From Acanthacorydalis orientalis (Eukaryota; Arthropoda; Insecta; Megaloptera; Corydalidae), in NCBI GenBank assembly GCA_034766995.1, contig CM068323.1, positions 848,536 through 912,535 on the forward strand: DNA of 64,000 bases, written 5' to 3'. The translations under genes and the position numbers were made by a program. Below the pieces are notes generated by a model. The model did not search any database. It was given only the letters and a program-made list of their open reading frames with translations, and was not told the DNA's origin. How positions within the stretch are numbered: position 1 is the stretch's first letter; the number at the start of each line of letters is the position of its first letter. This document shows, in pieces, positions 1-11,016 of the stretch.

Positions 1-420
1 TCTTTGTGCACTTTAATGAGATCTTAGTTTATTTGTTAAAGATATTATAATAACTCATTGAAACAAAAAAAAAAAATGCATTAAGATTCTGTTGGGTTTT
101 TGATATCCAAAAAAAGATAGTTATGTTATTAATTCATTTATGATCTTAAAAATATTATTTTTGTAGTGCCAAGTACACCTCAATGATAGTTATAACTTTT
201 TTATTGTAATTAAATATTTACCAGTAATTATCCTGTAATTAGAGCATTAACGTAGCATTATAATTTATTTATATTTTTTAAAACAAGTCCTTTAAAAAAA
301 ATAAATTTACACCATCTTTTTTCAGAGTAAACACTCATAGTTATATTATTGTAGTGATTCAATGCAGTAGTATAAATAAAAATATGTAGAAAGAACTGCC
401 GATATTTATACATTATAGAT
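1..420. other. AT-rich sequence without recognised features
   Basis: AT-rich DNA with short A and T runs. I see no open frame of useful length, no repeat unit and no RNA gene. It leads into the degenerate repeat that starts near 421. Confidence 0.5.
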
Positions 421-1150
421 TCGATAATATTTAAAATGATTGTTTATATTGAGTTCATTATTTTAGAATTCTCAAACTTTATTCGATAAACTGATTGTTG
501 ATACATTTTTTTTATTTATATTGATTCTGCTATTTTAGAATTCTCAAGCATTTATTCAAGAATATTCGATAACTGATTGTTGATAATTTTTGATTTTCGT
601 TTATATTATTGTGTATTATTTTATAATCCTCAATCATTTATTCTAGAATATTTGATTACTGATTAATTTTGATTATTTATATTAACTGCGCTATTGTATA
701 ATTTTCAATTATTTATTCAAGAATATTCTATAACCGATTATTGAAAAATTTTGATTATTTATATTTAGTGCGCTATTCTAGAATTTTCAATCATTTATTC
801 CAGAATATTCGATAACTGATTGCTGATAATTTTTGATTTTCGTTTATATGTATGTTTTTTGAATACTGATTGTTGATAATTTTTGTTTATTTATATTGAC
901 TATGCTATTTTAGAATTCTCAATCATTTATTCAGAAATATTCAATAACTGATTTTTGATACATTCTGATTGTTATTTATATTGTTCTGCTATTTTATAAT
1001 TTTTAATTATTTATTCAAGAATATTTGATAACTGGATTGTTGATAAATTTTGATTATTTATATTTACTGGGCTATTTTAGAATTTTCAATCATTTATTCC
1101 AAAATATTCGATAACTGATTGTTGATAATTTTTGACTTTCGTTTATATTG
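421..1150. repeat. Degenerate AT-rich tandem repeat
   Basis: A recurring block with the landmarks GAATTCTCAA, CATTTATTC, AAGAATATTCGATAACTG, ATTGTTGATA and TTTATATTGA appears about eight times, at irregular spacing of roughly 75-125 bp. The copies are diverged and often truncated. The same block reappears at 2385-2500 and 5836-5975, so it looks like one older array opened by later insertions. No coding potential is seen. The repeat family is not one I recognise. Confidence 0.75.
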
Positions 1151-1174
1151 ACTGTGCTTATTGGTATAATCCCA

Positions 1175-1625
1175 TCATTTTTGATGCAGCATCAGCATGT
1201 TCTTCACCAATTCCCATTGCTTAAAGATATAGTTGTTCTCTTCAATACAAATATAATTAACTATTAACAATGAAAGTTAATAAAATTAAAATATAATTTC
1301 ACCGGATTTTCGTCCTTAGGCAATAAAATAATTTATCCCTCGGGACATTACAAATATAACAACTACGCTGAGCAAAATTCATTTTTACAAAGCGTCCAAA
1401 CACAGATAATAAACAATATTAAACAAATGGAATTTTAAACGTTGTTTTACTAAGAATGCAATTTTTGTTCGACGTATAAGAGAGCATTTATATATTTATG
1501 TTCTCTGCCAGTAGTAAAACGATACATAAAATGACTTATAGCTCGAACAACTAGCGCCATCTATTTAAGTATGCAAAATGAAATAGCATGCTTATATTCT
1601 CCTATGTTACTTTGACCGGCCTGAT
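1175..1625 (-). mobile_element. Truncated 5' end of a P-type DNA transposon
   Basis: This stretch is clearly homologous, in the same orientation, to 5375-5834, the 5' part of the larger P-type element. Shared landmarks are the GATGCAGCATCAGCATG block, the TTATCCCTCGG block, AAACGATACATAAAATGACTTA, the CGCCATCTATTTAAGT block and the outer end ACCGGCCTG. It stops just inside the THAP-exon homology near 1175, so it is a 5'-end fragment with no transposase. The splice donor present in the larger copy is altered here. It lies inside the AT-rich repeat, as the larger copy does. Confidence 0.75.
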
Positions 1626-1674
1626 ATTCATGGTGAACATTACAGATTCGATACTATTTAAAATGATTATTGTA

Positions 1675-2378
1675 GTCCACAGTATGTAATCCCTTATTTT
1701 TATTGTTTACCACATATTTGAAATTTCGTTAGTGGTTTCATTTTGACGAGACTACCACACTTTGTCTCTGCGAAAATTCTCGGTAACGATGCGCTTTCAA
1801 ACGCGTGATTCCGAAACATGTCAATATTATAATGTTATATAATGCAGTGACCACACACATTTTTTGCAGTGAAATTGAAAGATAATTTGCTAAAAAATAT
1901 GAAACAAAACTTGACCTACAGAAACAATTCGGAGACCGATAAGTCTACGGCTTGCTACATGTTGAAATAATGACGAGGTTGTGTTTTGTGATTATCATAG
2001 GTTTAATTTTTGCAAGATTGTTTAATAAATAAACATCATTTTTACGATAACTGGTATGGTGATTATCACGTGTCGGCCAAGTCACACGTGATAGATGATT
2101 ATATTTTATCACCGAATATTGCCGTGTCCCACAAAAATTTTGCGCCATATTGCCAATTCGACAAAAAAAGACAAAAATAACATCGTAAAATAGCATACTC
2201 ACTTTTTGAAATTTGCTAAACAATAAGCTACAAATATTAAAAAAAAATTTGAAACACACATGGTTAACATAAAATTTCTCGGGGAATCAATTTTTGTAGT
2301 CGTTAGTCCAAATGAAGCTACTTACGAAGTTTCAAATATGTGGTAAACAATAAAAATCAGAGATTACATACTGTGGTC
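1675..2378. mobile_element. 704-bp MITE with about 80-bp terminal inverted repeats
   Basis: The left end from 1675 (GTCCACAGTATGTAATC) and the reverse complement of the right end at 2378 (GACCACAGTATGTAATC) match for about 80 bp with scattered differences, including TTTATTGTTTACCACATA. Both ends are flanked by TA (1673-1674 and 2379-2380), which fits a TA target-site duplication of the Tc1/mariner type. The interior has only a 104-codon minus-strand frame (1945-2259) that looks like nothing known and is probably chance. It is therefore called a non-autonomous element. The superfamily rests only on the TA flanks. Confidence 0.7.
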
Positions 2379-2384
2379 TATATT

Positions 2385-2500
2385 TTTTGAATTCTCGAAT
2401 ATTTATTCAAGAATATTCTCTAACTGATTGTTGATACATTTTGATTGTTATTTATATTGACTGTGTTCAAGAATATTCGATAACTGATTGTTGATAATTA
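2385..2500. repeat. Further copies of the AT-rich tandem repeat
   Basis: The landmarks AATTCTCGAATATTTATTCAAG and ATAACTGATTGTTGATA match the 421-1150 repeat. The block continues directly outside the right end of the MITE. Confidence 0.65.
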
Positions 2501-2501
2501 C

Positions 2502-2532
<31 letters not shown>

Positions 2533-2546
2533 CATACATATACATA
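2500..2546. repeat. (AT)n / (CATA)n microsatellite
   Basis: An uninterrupted AT dinucleotide run is followed by CATA units. It sits between the AT-rich repeat and the low-coordinate side of the P-type element. Confidence 0.9.
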
Positions 2547-2549
2547 GAA

Positions 2550-5500
2550 AATGAAAATAATATTTGGTAGTGGATTGGTGGGAGTGAGTTTTTTAACGGT
2601 GTTGCTATGATTTTGCATCAACTCAGTAGTGATTGGATGGAATGGAATTCGTTAGGCATTTGTTGATTGCATCATACATACTGGCAGAGATAAAGTATCA
2701 GTGATTTGATACAAGACCCATAATTTTGTTTTTTTAAAACTCGTCTAACAGTAAGTCCAGCGACGTATGCCACCGACAAAATATCATATTCACTACATAA
2801 TGTCGCCCGATTCAACACTCGGAAGTACAGTTGCTGAAAAATCATAAGACGAATTTTGTACTAATGACTCTTCAATAACTATATTCGGATTACATACATC
2901 CTGTTAGTTAGAAGAATTTAAAAAAAAAAGATTGTCAGAAAATCCGCTAAAAATTGCATTTTATCATCTTCACAGTTAGAATCATTAATTCAAAAATTAG
3001 TTATATTATTTAGAACACATCTTTTATATGCAGATTCAAACTGTTCTGTGGTAGGATGATCGTTACCCCCTGAGCAAGAGCGGACCAAGCCAAAGAAATT
3101 CTTGATTGAAACTTCTTGTCCGAAGACAACGAAATCCTCGAGTTTTTAAAAGTTCCCATATTCCCCGGATTGCTCGCAGTGTTATAATCCATCCATTTTG
3201 TGAGGGAGGTGTAAGGGGCCTTCCTGACTTCGTTAAACACACACAGGAATTTGCAACTACTTCATTTTTTCCCAAAACCGTATATGCTGTGAAGTTTTTA
3301 AAATGCAGCACCGGAGATCTTTTCCATTCTCAGGAGAAACACCGACTCCGTTGAGACTGTCGAACAATGAGTCGATAGTCTTTACAAAAACTGCTGTAGT
3401 CGGTGCTTCTCCTGGAAGAATTCCGAGAGATATTTGCTAATACCAGGAGCTACCGAATGAATCATCGCCTGTGCTGCTAAAGACACCTTCATACTTCGCA
3501 TACCTGGAGACAAATGGGCTGTTAATTTGGGCAATTGCCGATAGAGATCATTGCCCATATGAACTTCATTTAATTTTTTAATATGAGTCCATTTGGCTTC
3601 AGCGAAGAAAGATGTGTCCCCCAATGTATATTTACATCGTATATCGTGTTTCATGAGCATATTCCGGGTGCATTTGAGTAAATGGGGTGGATCAAACACT
3701 GTAAAAATTGCTTGACTTTCGAAACCAAAAAAGAGGTCTTCTTTTTTCAATTTTAAGGAATTTAATGCTTTCACATTATTGCATCCCATATCGCAAGCCG
3801 TGCACACAATCCGAAGTCCAGTTGAATCTACTCGCTAAATAACTTCAATCATCATTCGTGACAAATGATCTGAAGTTAAATTTCGACAAAAGTAGTAGGC
3901 AATTGGTTGCTTCCAGCTACGTCTCACACCTTGCAACATGAAAACCATAACGCTATTTGCATATTCCTTCCCTATGAATCCGGTGTCCATGTCAACTTGC
4001 ACAGTAATTCTATCAGCACGTTGGTCATACGACAACCCCTCGCGAATTGGCATTTCATCAAACATCAATGAACAGAAGTTCTCGTTGACCTTTAAATTAC
4101 TGACCATGCTCGTTAGGTACGACACGATGCAGTCGTTCACACCTGGTTTCAGAGGGATCAATCTCAAAAGAGACCTTAAAGTATTGATCGATGGTAAAGC
4201 AATTAATTTCCGTAATAAACGATAACATTTTGGGCTTCTTTTCCAGAAAGACAAACACAACAACTTTTCCTCTTCAGTCCACCATCTGCCTGACTGTGCC
4301 ACACCTGACACGAAGCTATAAAAAATATACACACGTTTATTAATTTATAAACGCCAATGTAAACATTTAATAATTTGAATTAATACCTGAGGCCAGCAAC
4401 ATTCGGGCTGTAGCTGGAAGATCTTTGAAAATTAAATTTAAGTGATCTGCACTGCTTCGTAACAACGCCTTTATATTTTTCTTATTTTTTGCATAGACAC
4501 GTTTCAGAGTACAGATATATTTTTGTTTCCTTTTTAAAATCTTCATAAATTTATCTCTACTCGACGTGTTTGGCATTTCTTTCCTAATATCTCGAAGAGA
4601 TATTGGTGTTGGTTTCTAAAATAGAAATAAAATTCTTAAATTTTGAACGTCAGATGTATAAATCATGCTACTTACACGAGATTTTTTGGAAGGAACAGCT
4701 ATTAAAGGCGTTGCTTCGTTGTTGGTACTCGTTTCAATCGAGTTTGTATGTATGGAGTGTGGCAATTTTTGACGGCTCCTCCAAAGTTGCGATCTAAAAC
4801 ATACATATTATATCACATAACACTGTACTATTTTGAATTACTAAATTAACTTATACCACGAGTGTTTCTATTCAAAATAATAACAGAAACATTGCAGATG
4901 GTGGATACAATTTGAATGATTATAATAGAATTTTTTATAATTCTACAAAATAAATTATAATATAAAAAGTTACGAATACTTACATTTACTGGCAGATCGA
5001 TCTCATCTGCAATGGTAGGAGCAATCGGTGTTCCCTTCGGTGTTCCCAGCGTGCTGGTTGATGGAAACACTGTAGACGGTGGCTAAAAGTTAAATAGCAC
5101 TTATTATACAAATGTTTATCGTTACCCAAAAACAAATTCAGTACTTTCAGATCGTTGTATCCCACATAGAATGATTTTGAAAAATTATTGTTTTGCAAAA
5201 CCTATACCATATCTATTAAACTATTTTATTTATTTTTAATAATGTAAATTATGTTAACAAATGAAAAACATTTTAACCTGTCTCTCCAAGCCAAACATGG
5301 GACGGCTGATCCATTTGAGCGGCTTTGTAGGGAATTGGTAAAGTCGCTTATTTTAAAATGATGGCTACATAATCTCATTATTTTTGATGCAGCATCAGCA
5401 TGCTCTTCACCAATTCCCATTGCTTGAAGGCATAGTCGTACTCTACGATACAAATAGAATTACACATAAATAACTATTAACAATGAATGTTAACAAAATT

Positions 5501-5835
5501 AAAATATAACTCACCTGCTTTTCGTCCTTGGGCAATAAAATAATTTATCCCTCGGAACATCGCAAATGTAACACGTTCGACGAGCAACATTCAATCTCAC
5601 AAAGTGTGCAAACAGCGATAATAAACAATATTAAACAAACGAAATTTTAAACATTGTTTTGCTAAGAATGCAATTTTGTTAGACCAATCAGAGGCATTTA
5701 TATTTGTTCATGTTCTCTACCAATAGTAAAACGATACATAAAATGACTTACAAATCGAACAACTGACGCCATCTATTTAAGTCCGCAAAACTAAATAGCA
5801 TGCTCATATTTTGCTAGGTTACTTTAACCGGCCTG
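2550..5835 (-). mobile_element. P-type DNA transposon, inactive
   Basis: The element carries a P/THAP9-type transposase on the minus strand. Its 5' boundary is near 5835, where the minus strand reads CAGGCCGGTTAAAGTAACC. The homologous fragment at 1175-1625 ends at the same point, which supports the boundary. The low-coordinate end is not resolved: I find no matching inverted terminus between 2500 and 3000, so that end is diverged or deleted. AT-rich repeat on both sides suggests insertion into that array. Bases 2550-3010 show nothing recognisable and are presumed non-coding 3' sequence. Confidence 0.65.
3010..5570 (-). pseudogene. P-element-like THAP transposase, multi-exon, broken
   Basis: Segments run down the minus strand. 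About 5570-5516 is a possible first exon ending at an AG/GTGAGT donor. Bases 5453-5226 carry a THAP C-terminal half (CSHHF, then AVP). Linker pieces lie at about 5070-4986 and 4797-4603. A basic, helical-looking segment is at 4576-4367. The RNase H-like catalytic region is at 4332-3382, with LMFDEMPI, VMVFMLQG, CDMGCNNVKALNS and FDPPHLLKCTRN. A C-terminal block with FDSLFDSLNG and QEVSIKNFFGLVR is at about 3375-3019. Defects visible: an in-frame TAG at 3835-3837 (the frame continues cleanly beyond it), a frame change near 3400-3430 before the FDSLNG block, and a TAG near 3256. The P/THAP9 family normally cuts and pastes DNA; this copy cannot make a full protein. Exon limits are inferred. Confidence 0.8.
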
Positions 5836-5975
5836 CTGTGGACTATATTTTTAAATTCTTGAGTATTTATTCCAGAATATTTGATTACTGATTGTTGATA
5901 AATTTTGATTATTATATTAACTGGGCTATTTTAGAATTTTCAATCATTTATTTCAGAATATTCGATAGCTTCCAC
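5836..5975. repeat. AT-rich tandem repeat resumes
   Basis: Landmarks ATTTATTCCAGAATATT, GATTACTGATTGTTGATAA and TTTTCAATCATTTATT match the 421-1150 array. This shows that repeat flanks both sides of the P-type element. Confidence 0.65.
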
Positions 5976-5999
5976 TAAGTCTGTTGCTTCAGTTAGTTG

Positions 6000-7330
6000 A
6001 AATCTTGTGAGACTTGCTTTTTATTCTCCCGTTTACAATATGACTTGCATTTTATGGTATTGTCCGCAAGTCTATTGTGAAGAAAACATAGGTCCTTGTC
6101 TCTAGACTTGTATGAAGATCTACCTCTGTAATTCCCTCGCTCTCTTCGTTGAGAGTTTTCTATAAATCGGTATGGGCTACGTCATCGTTGGCGTGCCAGC
6201 TCCATTTTTAATTCCTCGACTTGTTTAGCTAGATGCAGTATGATAGTATCATCGTTGTTAGCTGTTTACGGGAATGCCGTCACTGGGATTGGGTTTTCAA
6301 TATCTATTACTTTGTCGGCAATAATGCAAAGTTGTTGCATATCATCTTGTGCTAACGATGCAAGTATGCAGCGAACTCGGGGAGTTAGGGCGTACAACCA
6401 TACCGTTATAATAACATAGGCGGAAGTAGTTAGTCCGCCGAGTGCCGGCATTTGGCGAAGGAATTGCGAGGGTTTGACGTCTCCAAATTCTGTCTCCTTT
6501 AGTAGTCTAATTATGTTCTTTTCCTGACTCTGGCTGTACGTTGCAATGAGGCGTTCCTTGAGTAGATCGTATGATCTGTTGACGAGTTGGCGGGCTAAAG
6601 TTGCAACTTGCGTTAAGATGCGGTAAGGTAATCGACCAATTACCAGCTGAAATCTCTTTTGTTGTGAAGTAATTCTGTTGGTATCGAATATTGCATCGGC
6701 CTGTATAAACCAGAGGCTGGGGTCTTCTTTATAGAATATTGGAAGTTTTTTTTAAGGTTAGTTCGAGAATTTATGGTCTGGTATTATGTTCAATATTTGA
6801 AAACGGCGAATCTGTGACGGTAGTTCCTGGGGGTTTTACGCCCTGAACACCTATCTGACATCTATATATTGACTTCTATTTCTGTTGTGACTTCAATTCA
6901 TAGACTAGGAAAAAATTCAAAAAATCTAGTTGCTCCAAAAAAAACTTATTAACAGTTACTCTCTTAAGACGGCAAAGTATAACAAATTAACTCTCCCACC
7001 CCGAACCCATAGCAAAGCGACGTTCCAAGACAAACATTCTAGATCTCTTGATCTGTTATTTTCTGAAGTATTACGGTAGGATGTGCACCTTTCTTCTCTG
7101 GCGTCGTCCCAACCGGATACACAAGGAGATTACCTTTGCTGACTTAGTTTTGGCGATAATTATATTGTCATGAGTTTTAGGTTGATATGAATGTTGGAAG
7201 CTTGACTTGTCCGTATAATCGCTTGCATTTTCGACTGGAAATCTATCTATCTCCGTCGCTCTAATATCGCTGTGGGTTTTCTCGACTGCGTCAGTCATCT
7301 TGATGACAGGTAAAAATCTATCCCCCGAAC
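6000..7330 (-). pseudogene. Decayed Ty3/gypsy-like gag
   Basis: The minus strand shows fragments in changing frames. A possible gag start is the ATG at 7298. A capsid-like region at about 6780-6266 includes SLWFIQAD, the stretch KPSQFLRQMPALGG and LTPRVRCILASLAQDD, and an NC-like piece lies near 6030-6180. The same order and motifs occur in the second gypsy element (17646-16828: SLWFIQADSQF, KPSQFLRHLQSLAG, CWYHKKFHQNAIKSVKPC). Frameshifts and stops are frequent, so no protein is expected. Gag would form the intracellular particle. Bases 6840-7060 look foreign: they carry a stem-loop motif shared with LINE 3' regions (6904-6930), so a fragment may be inserted. No pol follows below 6000. Confidence 0.6.
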
Positions 7331-7429
7331 TAGAAATAGTTATTTGCTACTCGATCGGTATTTCTTGATCACCTCGGATATGACCATTTTGTCGATTTCC
7401 TGCGACATGAAAAATTTCCTTCAATATTA

Positions 7430-7960
7430 ACGCCGGGGTCACCAACTGTCGGGTTGTCTGGTCGGGTGCACAGGTCCTTTCGTCGAGTGCTGCTGCGGTG
7501 CGCCGAGCGTATGGCGCAGAAATATTTATTCGCTCGTTGTGGCGGCGATTTAACCGACTCCAAAAGATAATTGAAGGGTTTCCCGACTTTGTGTACATGG
7601 AGATAGAGGGTAGACTGATCGCGGCTGTCGAAATGTTACTGCCCACAGCAGCGAGACGCTGTATCGTATCCACCGATCAGTTAATCTCCGATGTTGTCAC
7701 TGGGCCGTAAGGATTTTTCGCCATACAGGTGGAACCACCAAATAGGAGAGAGAGCGTTAAACTTGGAGTCTGTGAGAACGTTACTGCCCGCAGCAATGAG
7801 GTACTGTACCGTCTTCTTATCCAAGTCGTGTAAGTTCGAGTGCTGTCACGGATCCGTAGTGCCGTAAGGAGCGTTGGTGTTACAGACCGAAAAACCAGAG
7901 ATAGAGAGCGAGTGTATTTTGTGGCTATGGGAACTTACTGCACACAGCAACGAAACTATA
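7430..7960 (-). repeat. Gypsy LTR/leader region with about 150-bp tandem units
   Basis: On the minus strand, ACAGTTGGTGACCCCGG (around 7449-7433) has the form of an LTR end followed by a primer-binding site and leads directly into the gag remnant. Upstream of it, units of about 150 bp repeat at 7634, 7784 and 7932. Each carries TTACTGC, a CAGCAACGA-like block, CCGTAAGGA or its variant, and a purine-rich GAGAGAGAG-type segment. The third unit is split by the Harbinger-like element and resumes at 9055. The LTR outer boundary is not resolved. Confidence 0.5.
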
Positions 7961-9054
7961 GCCCCGTGCACACTACTGACACGTCACGGCACGACATGCA
8001 GCCAAATATACCTTCACGTGTTATAGGGTTGCACACTATCATCACGCGTGAAGGACACATTTTGTATTGAAATTTTGAAATAATTTCCATATACAAATGA
8101 ATAAATATAATAATATTAAAAAATACATACGGTTCATATTTAATTCTTCTCCTATTTGCTCCCATGCGTTGTTCCGCATTTGTACGTCTCTATAGTCCGG
8201 TGACTGAAAGTCATATAAAAACACCCGGCTACATACTGCTTCAATTAATTTTTCCATTTTTCTGATACTGATACGATACAAGATAGTGATAATAAGTAGA
8301 TAGTAGTTACAAGTGGACTACTTGAGGGTCTTATTACTTATGACCCTTCTATTTCATATAATGACCCTTCTATGTTATAAAAAGTATTTTAATAATACCA
8401 TTGTTGATTTATTTGTTTTGTTTTACATCTGAAAGAGACAATTTGTTTTACTAGGTTCTGTTACACTATACTATATTGTTATACTGTTGTCCTTTGATCA
8501 TTTAAAAAATGTTATTGTTGTAAACCCATTTCTTTACACTTCTGGAAGGTATCTGCTAATTTTCTAACTTTTTTCATATATTTATGTACAATACTGTTTA
8601 TTACAACATTCTGTACATAACATATAAGTATGCTTCATTTTAATTTAGTTAATAAAATACACAAAATAAAAAAGTACATCATTTATTAGTTAAAATACAA
8701 ATATTACCATATTTATACTATATATTATACTATACTATAATAAAATAAAAAGAATACATTTTTATGTATTTTCAATTAAAATAGACATATTTTCAATTTA
8801 TCTCGAAACTTTTCAAACTGAAATGTCAATTGACAACTGATTCAAAAGTGTTATCACGTCACAGAATATTTGTAAAAAGAGAAATATATGAGAACGTGTC
8901 AACACTAGTCGAGATAAGAACCGTACGTGTCAGGCGTGATGTGCGTGAAGTGACAGTAGTGTGCACCGATACCATTGAAATCAATGTAAAATCAGCTCTC
9001 ACATATGTTCTTATCACGTGACTGTGTGTGACGTGTTAGTAGTGTGCACGGGGC
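7961..9054 (-). mobile_element. Harbinger/PIF-like element with a MADF exon
   Basis: The termini are inverted: GCCCCGTGCACACTACTGAC at 7961 and GCCCCGTGCACACTACTAAC read in from 9054, continuing as ACGTCAC on both sides. The flanks are ACTATA on the left and TTATAT on the right. A 3-bp duplication of the Harbinger type is plausible but not exact. Comparison with the neighbouring 150-bp units shows the insertion splits one unit. At 1094 bp it is too short to encode a transposase and none is seen. The MADF exon inside it fits Harbinger/PIF elements, which carry a second Myb/SANT- or MADF-type gene. Subterminal CACGTG-like and GTGTGCAC motifs repeat near the right end (8860-9020). Confidence 0.65.
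8131..8257 (-). CDS. MADF-domain exon, partial
   Basis: From the ATG at 8257 the frame reads MEKLIEAVCSRVFLYDF, SPDYRDVQMRNNAWEQIGEE, then LNMN, and meets a GTATGT splice-donor-like site at 8130. The LIEAV, LYD, PDY and AWEQIGEEL pattern is the N-terminal half of a MADF (Myb/SANT-like) DNA-binding domain. In Harbinger/PIF systems the Myb-like protein binds the element ends and helps the transposase into the nucleus. No second exon is visible before 7961, so the gene is truncated. Frame and motif are directly visible; the splice site is inferred. Confidence 0.6.
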
Positions 9055-9300
9055 TTATATCGCTTCCACCGAGTATTGAGAGCATGGTGCCATTACTGAT
9101 CCGTAGAGTAGTGCGGAACGTTCGCCATACAGGGTTAACCACCAATATTAAAGAAGTATACAGTGTTACTTTTAAATTTGAGAACAACACCTCAAAACAG
9201 ACAGATAACGAAGAGATGTGTACTGTGAGTGAGTCAGAAATCGATATACCAATGATGCTAAATCAAATCAAAATAAAAAAAAATATTGTGTTGATGTTTT
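9055..9300 (-). repeat. Continuation of the gypsy LTR/leader unit
   Basis: Bases 9055-9160 (CGCTTCCACCGAG, CATTACTGATCCGTAG, CGCCATACAGGGTTAACCACCA) resume the third 150-bp unit interrupted at 7960. The CGCCATACAGG and ACCACCAA landmarks are shared with 7710-7745. Beyond about 9160 no known feature is seen. Confidence 0.45.
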
Positions 9301-9384
9301 GATTACAATGCAACGATGCTGTGTGTTGGACGGAAATGGACGGTTTTATCATGTATCTTAGTACATGGCTTTTAAGCCGGCTTT

Positions 9385-9611
9385 GCGAGAAGGATATATT
9401 TCATGGAAGTGGGTATGGGGTGGTTTGAAATTGGGTATCCGGAAAAAATTTTCAAAAACCGGAGTGAAGACTTATGATGCTACTTTTTTCCTGGCTTATA
9501 TAATCACGGAAAAAGCAGGGCTACAAGCGCACTTTGAGGGTCGCTTGTTCTGTTTCGAAGCGTCTGTTTGTCATTTATTATTTTATTGACATATGCACAA
9601 TAATTTTTCAG
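9385..9611. repeat. Unclassified repeat, copy 1
   Basis: This block pairs with 11202-11444 in the same orientation. Shared landmarks are TTTCATGGAAGTGGGTATGGG, GAAGACTTATG, CCTGGCTTATAT, TTATTATTTT and ATTTTTCAG or ATTTTCAG. The two copies are clearly related but diverged, with an indel in the middle. It contains a stem-loop motif (9438-9463) also found in the LINE C 3' region. The 74-codon + strand frame over it is not conserved as protein between the copies. Family unknown. Confidence 0.55.
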
Positions 9612-9639
9612 AGCAAAAGATATAATTTCCGAAATGAGA

Positions 9640-11016
9640 CTTGTAATCCCGAGAGTTTCAAATTTTAAACATTCTTTGTCATCATCGCCCTGGTTAGTTC
9701 CTCAGACCAATTACCGACGATCTGACACTACTTCACAAGTCGGACACTTGTCCAGGGGTGTACCAGTAACGCTTCTTTGAATTATATTATATGTATCCCG
9801 GATACAAGCATATCTTCACTGACGGGTCCCGATCTGGGGACGCAGGGGGATGTGCGTTTGTATGTGAGAATGAGATACATGAGTGGCGACTGTCGCCAAT
9901 AGCGAGCGTCTTTACAACGGAGATGTACTCCATCACTCGAGCTCTGCTTTTCGCTGCTTCGTCTGCTCACTCGAGACTGTCCTGACTCACAATATGCACT
10001 TTCTGCCATCCGCAGTATGTATCAGATGGATAATCTCGTTCAAGAGATACACAAGTGCTTGACTGATGTCATCTTTCGCTGGGTGCCCGACCACACTGGT
10101 ATAGCAAACAACGAGAGAGGCGATGCAGCGGTCCGACACGTGTCCAATCTTGCCCTCGCGGATGTTCCGACTGTTCAAGTCAAGGACTTGAAACAGCATT
10201 TCAAGCGTTATGTCATCGACTCTTGGCAGCGGAAGCGGGTGGCGGTAACCGGTAACAAGTAACGAAGCGTCTATGACTCTGTTCGTGTCTGGAAGATGTC
10301 CGTCCGACCGAACTGACGAGAACAAGTCATTCTCACGAAGCTTTACATAAGGCACACCAGACTGATTCACTCTTTTATATTCAAAAAGGAAGGCCAACCA
10401 ATGCGTGACACGTGTGGTAGTGGTATGCGAATATCACAACTTTTAACACAATGCGATCGTTATACGAGGATTAGGAATATTATGGGTTTGTCGGGGGACA
10501 TCTCCATAATTCTAGAGAACGACAATGACACCGCAAATCGCATTTGACTTTCACAAAAGAGACTGGCCTTTTTAGCATGATTTAGTGTTTTCCAATCTTG
10601 ATATATTTTAACATATTGTATCGTCATACGTGTCAAGTCCTCGGGCTTATTTTAAAGTGTTCTTCACGAAAAAGCCTGTAAATCCGAATATCAGATCGCA
10701 GTATTTTAAAGGTTTTACTGTCCTCAAGAGTTCATCTCTTCTTATTATATTTACATGTATTGTCCAATCAACATTAGGTATTTTTACAGTCCAGTTCATT
10801 CACATGTGTTTTTTTCTTTATCTCCCATTGAGAGGAATATTGTTTTAATGAAATATTCTTAAGCGTTAGGCACACATACATTATCGTTTCGGATTAAGGG
10901 GTGATTCGAACGCAAGTGCGCAAACGGGGTGTGTTTTTAAATTAAAATTTTTGTTCGGGTGCTAATGACTTCAGTTGTCGATGCGCTCCCTAAATCCTCA
11001 ATAACTAACTAACTCT
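9640..11016 (+). mobile_element. I-like LINE, 3' part, copy 1
   Basis: The 3' part of an RNase H-bearing non-LTR retrotransposon lies on the + strand: the end of ORF2 followed by a 3' UTR of about 450 bp that ends in CAATAACTAACTAACT near 11016. The UTR, and the last stretch of ORF2, are repeated at 12738-13358 and in part at 11081-11196. The 5' limit is not sharp; sequence resembling the pre-RNase H linker (PWL, then SRGVPVTLL) begins around 9680. There is no poly(A) tail; the end looks like a short TAAC repeat. Confidence 0.7.
9785..10560 (+). pseudogene. LINE ORF2 C-terminus: RNase H and terminal zinc knuckle
   Basis: The frame from about 9785 gives YKHIFTDGSRSGDAGGCAFV (first catalytic Asp), SVFTTEMYSITRAL (catalytic Glu). 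After a frame change near 9985 it gives DSQYALSAI, FRWVPDHTGIANNERGD, then HTRLIHSF and a C-x2-C-type tail (DTCG ... LLTQCDRY). This order is that of RNase H-encoding LINEs such as the I clade. RNase H removes the RNA strand during target-primed reverse transcription. The endonuclease and reverse transcriptase are absent from this 5'-truncated copy, and the frameshift near 9985 disables it. Confidence 0.75.

Noticed and set aside
1945..2259. 104-codon minus-strand gene inside the MITE
   Set aside because: It has low-complexity hydrophobic composition and no known motif, and it lies within a non-autonomous inverted-repeat element. Chance open frame.
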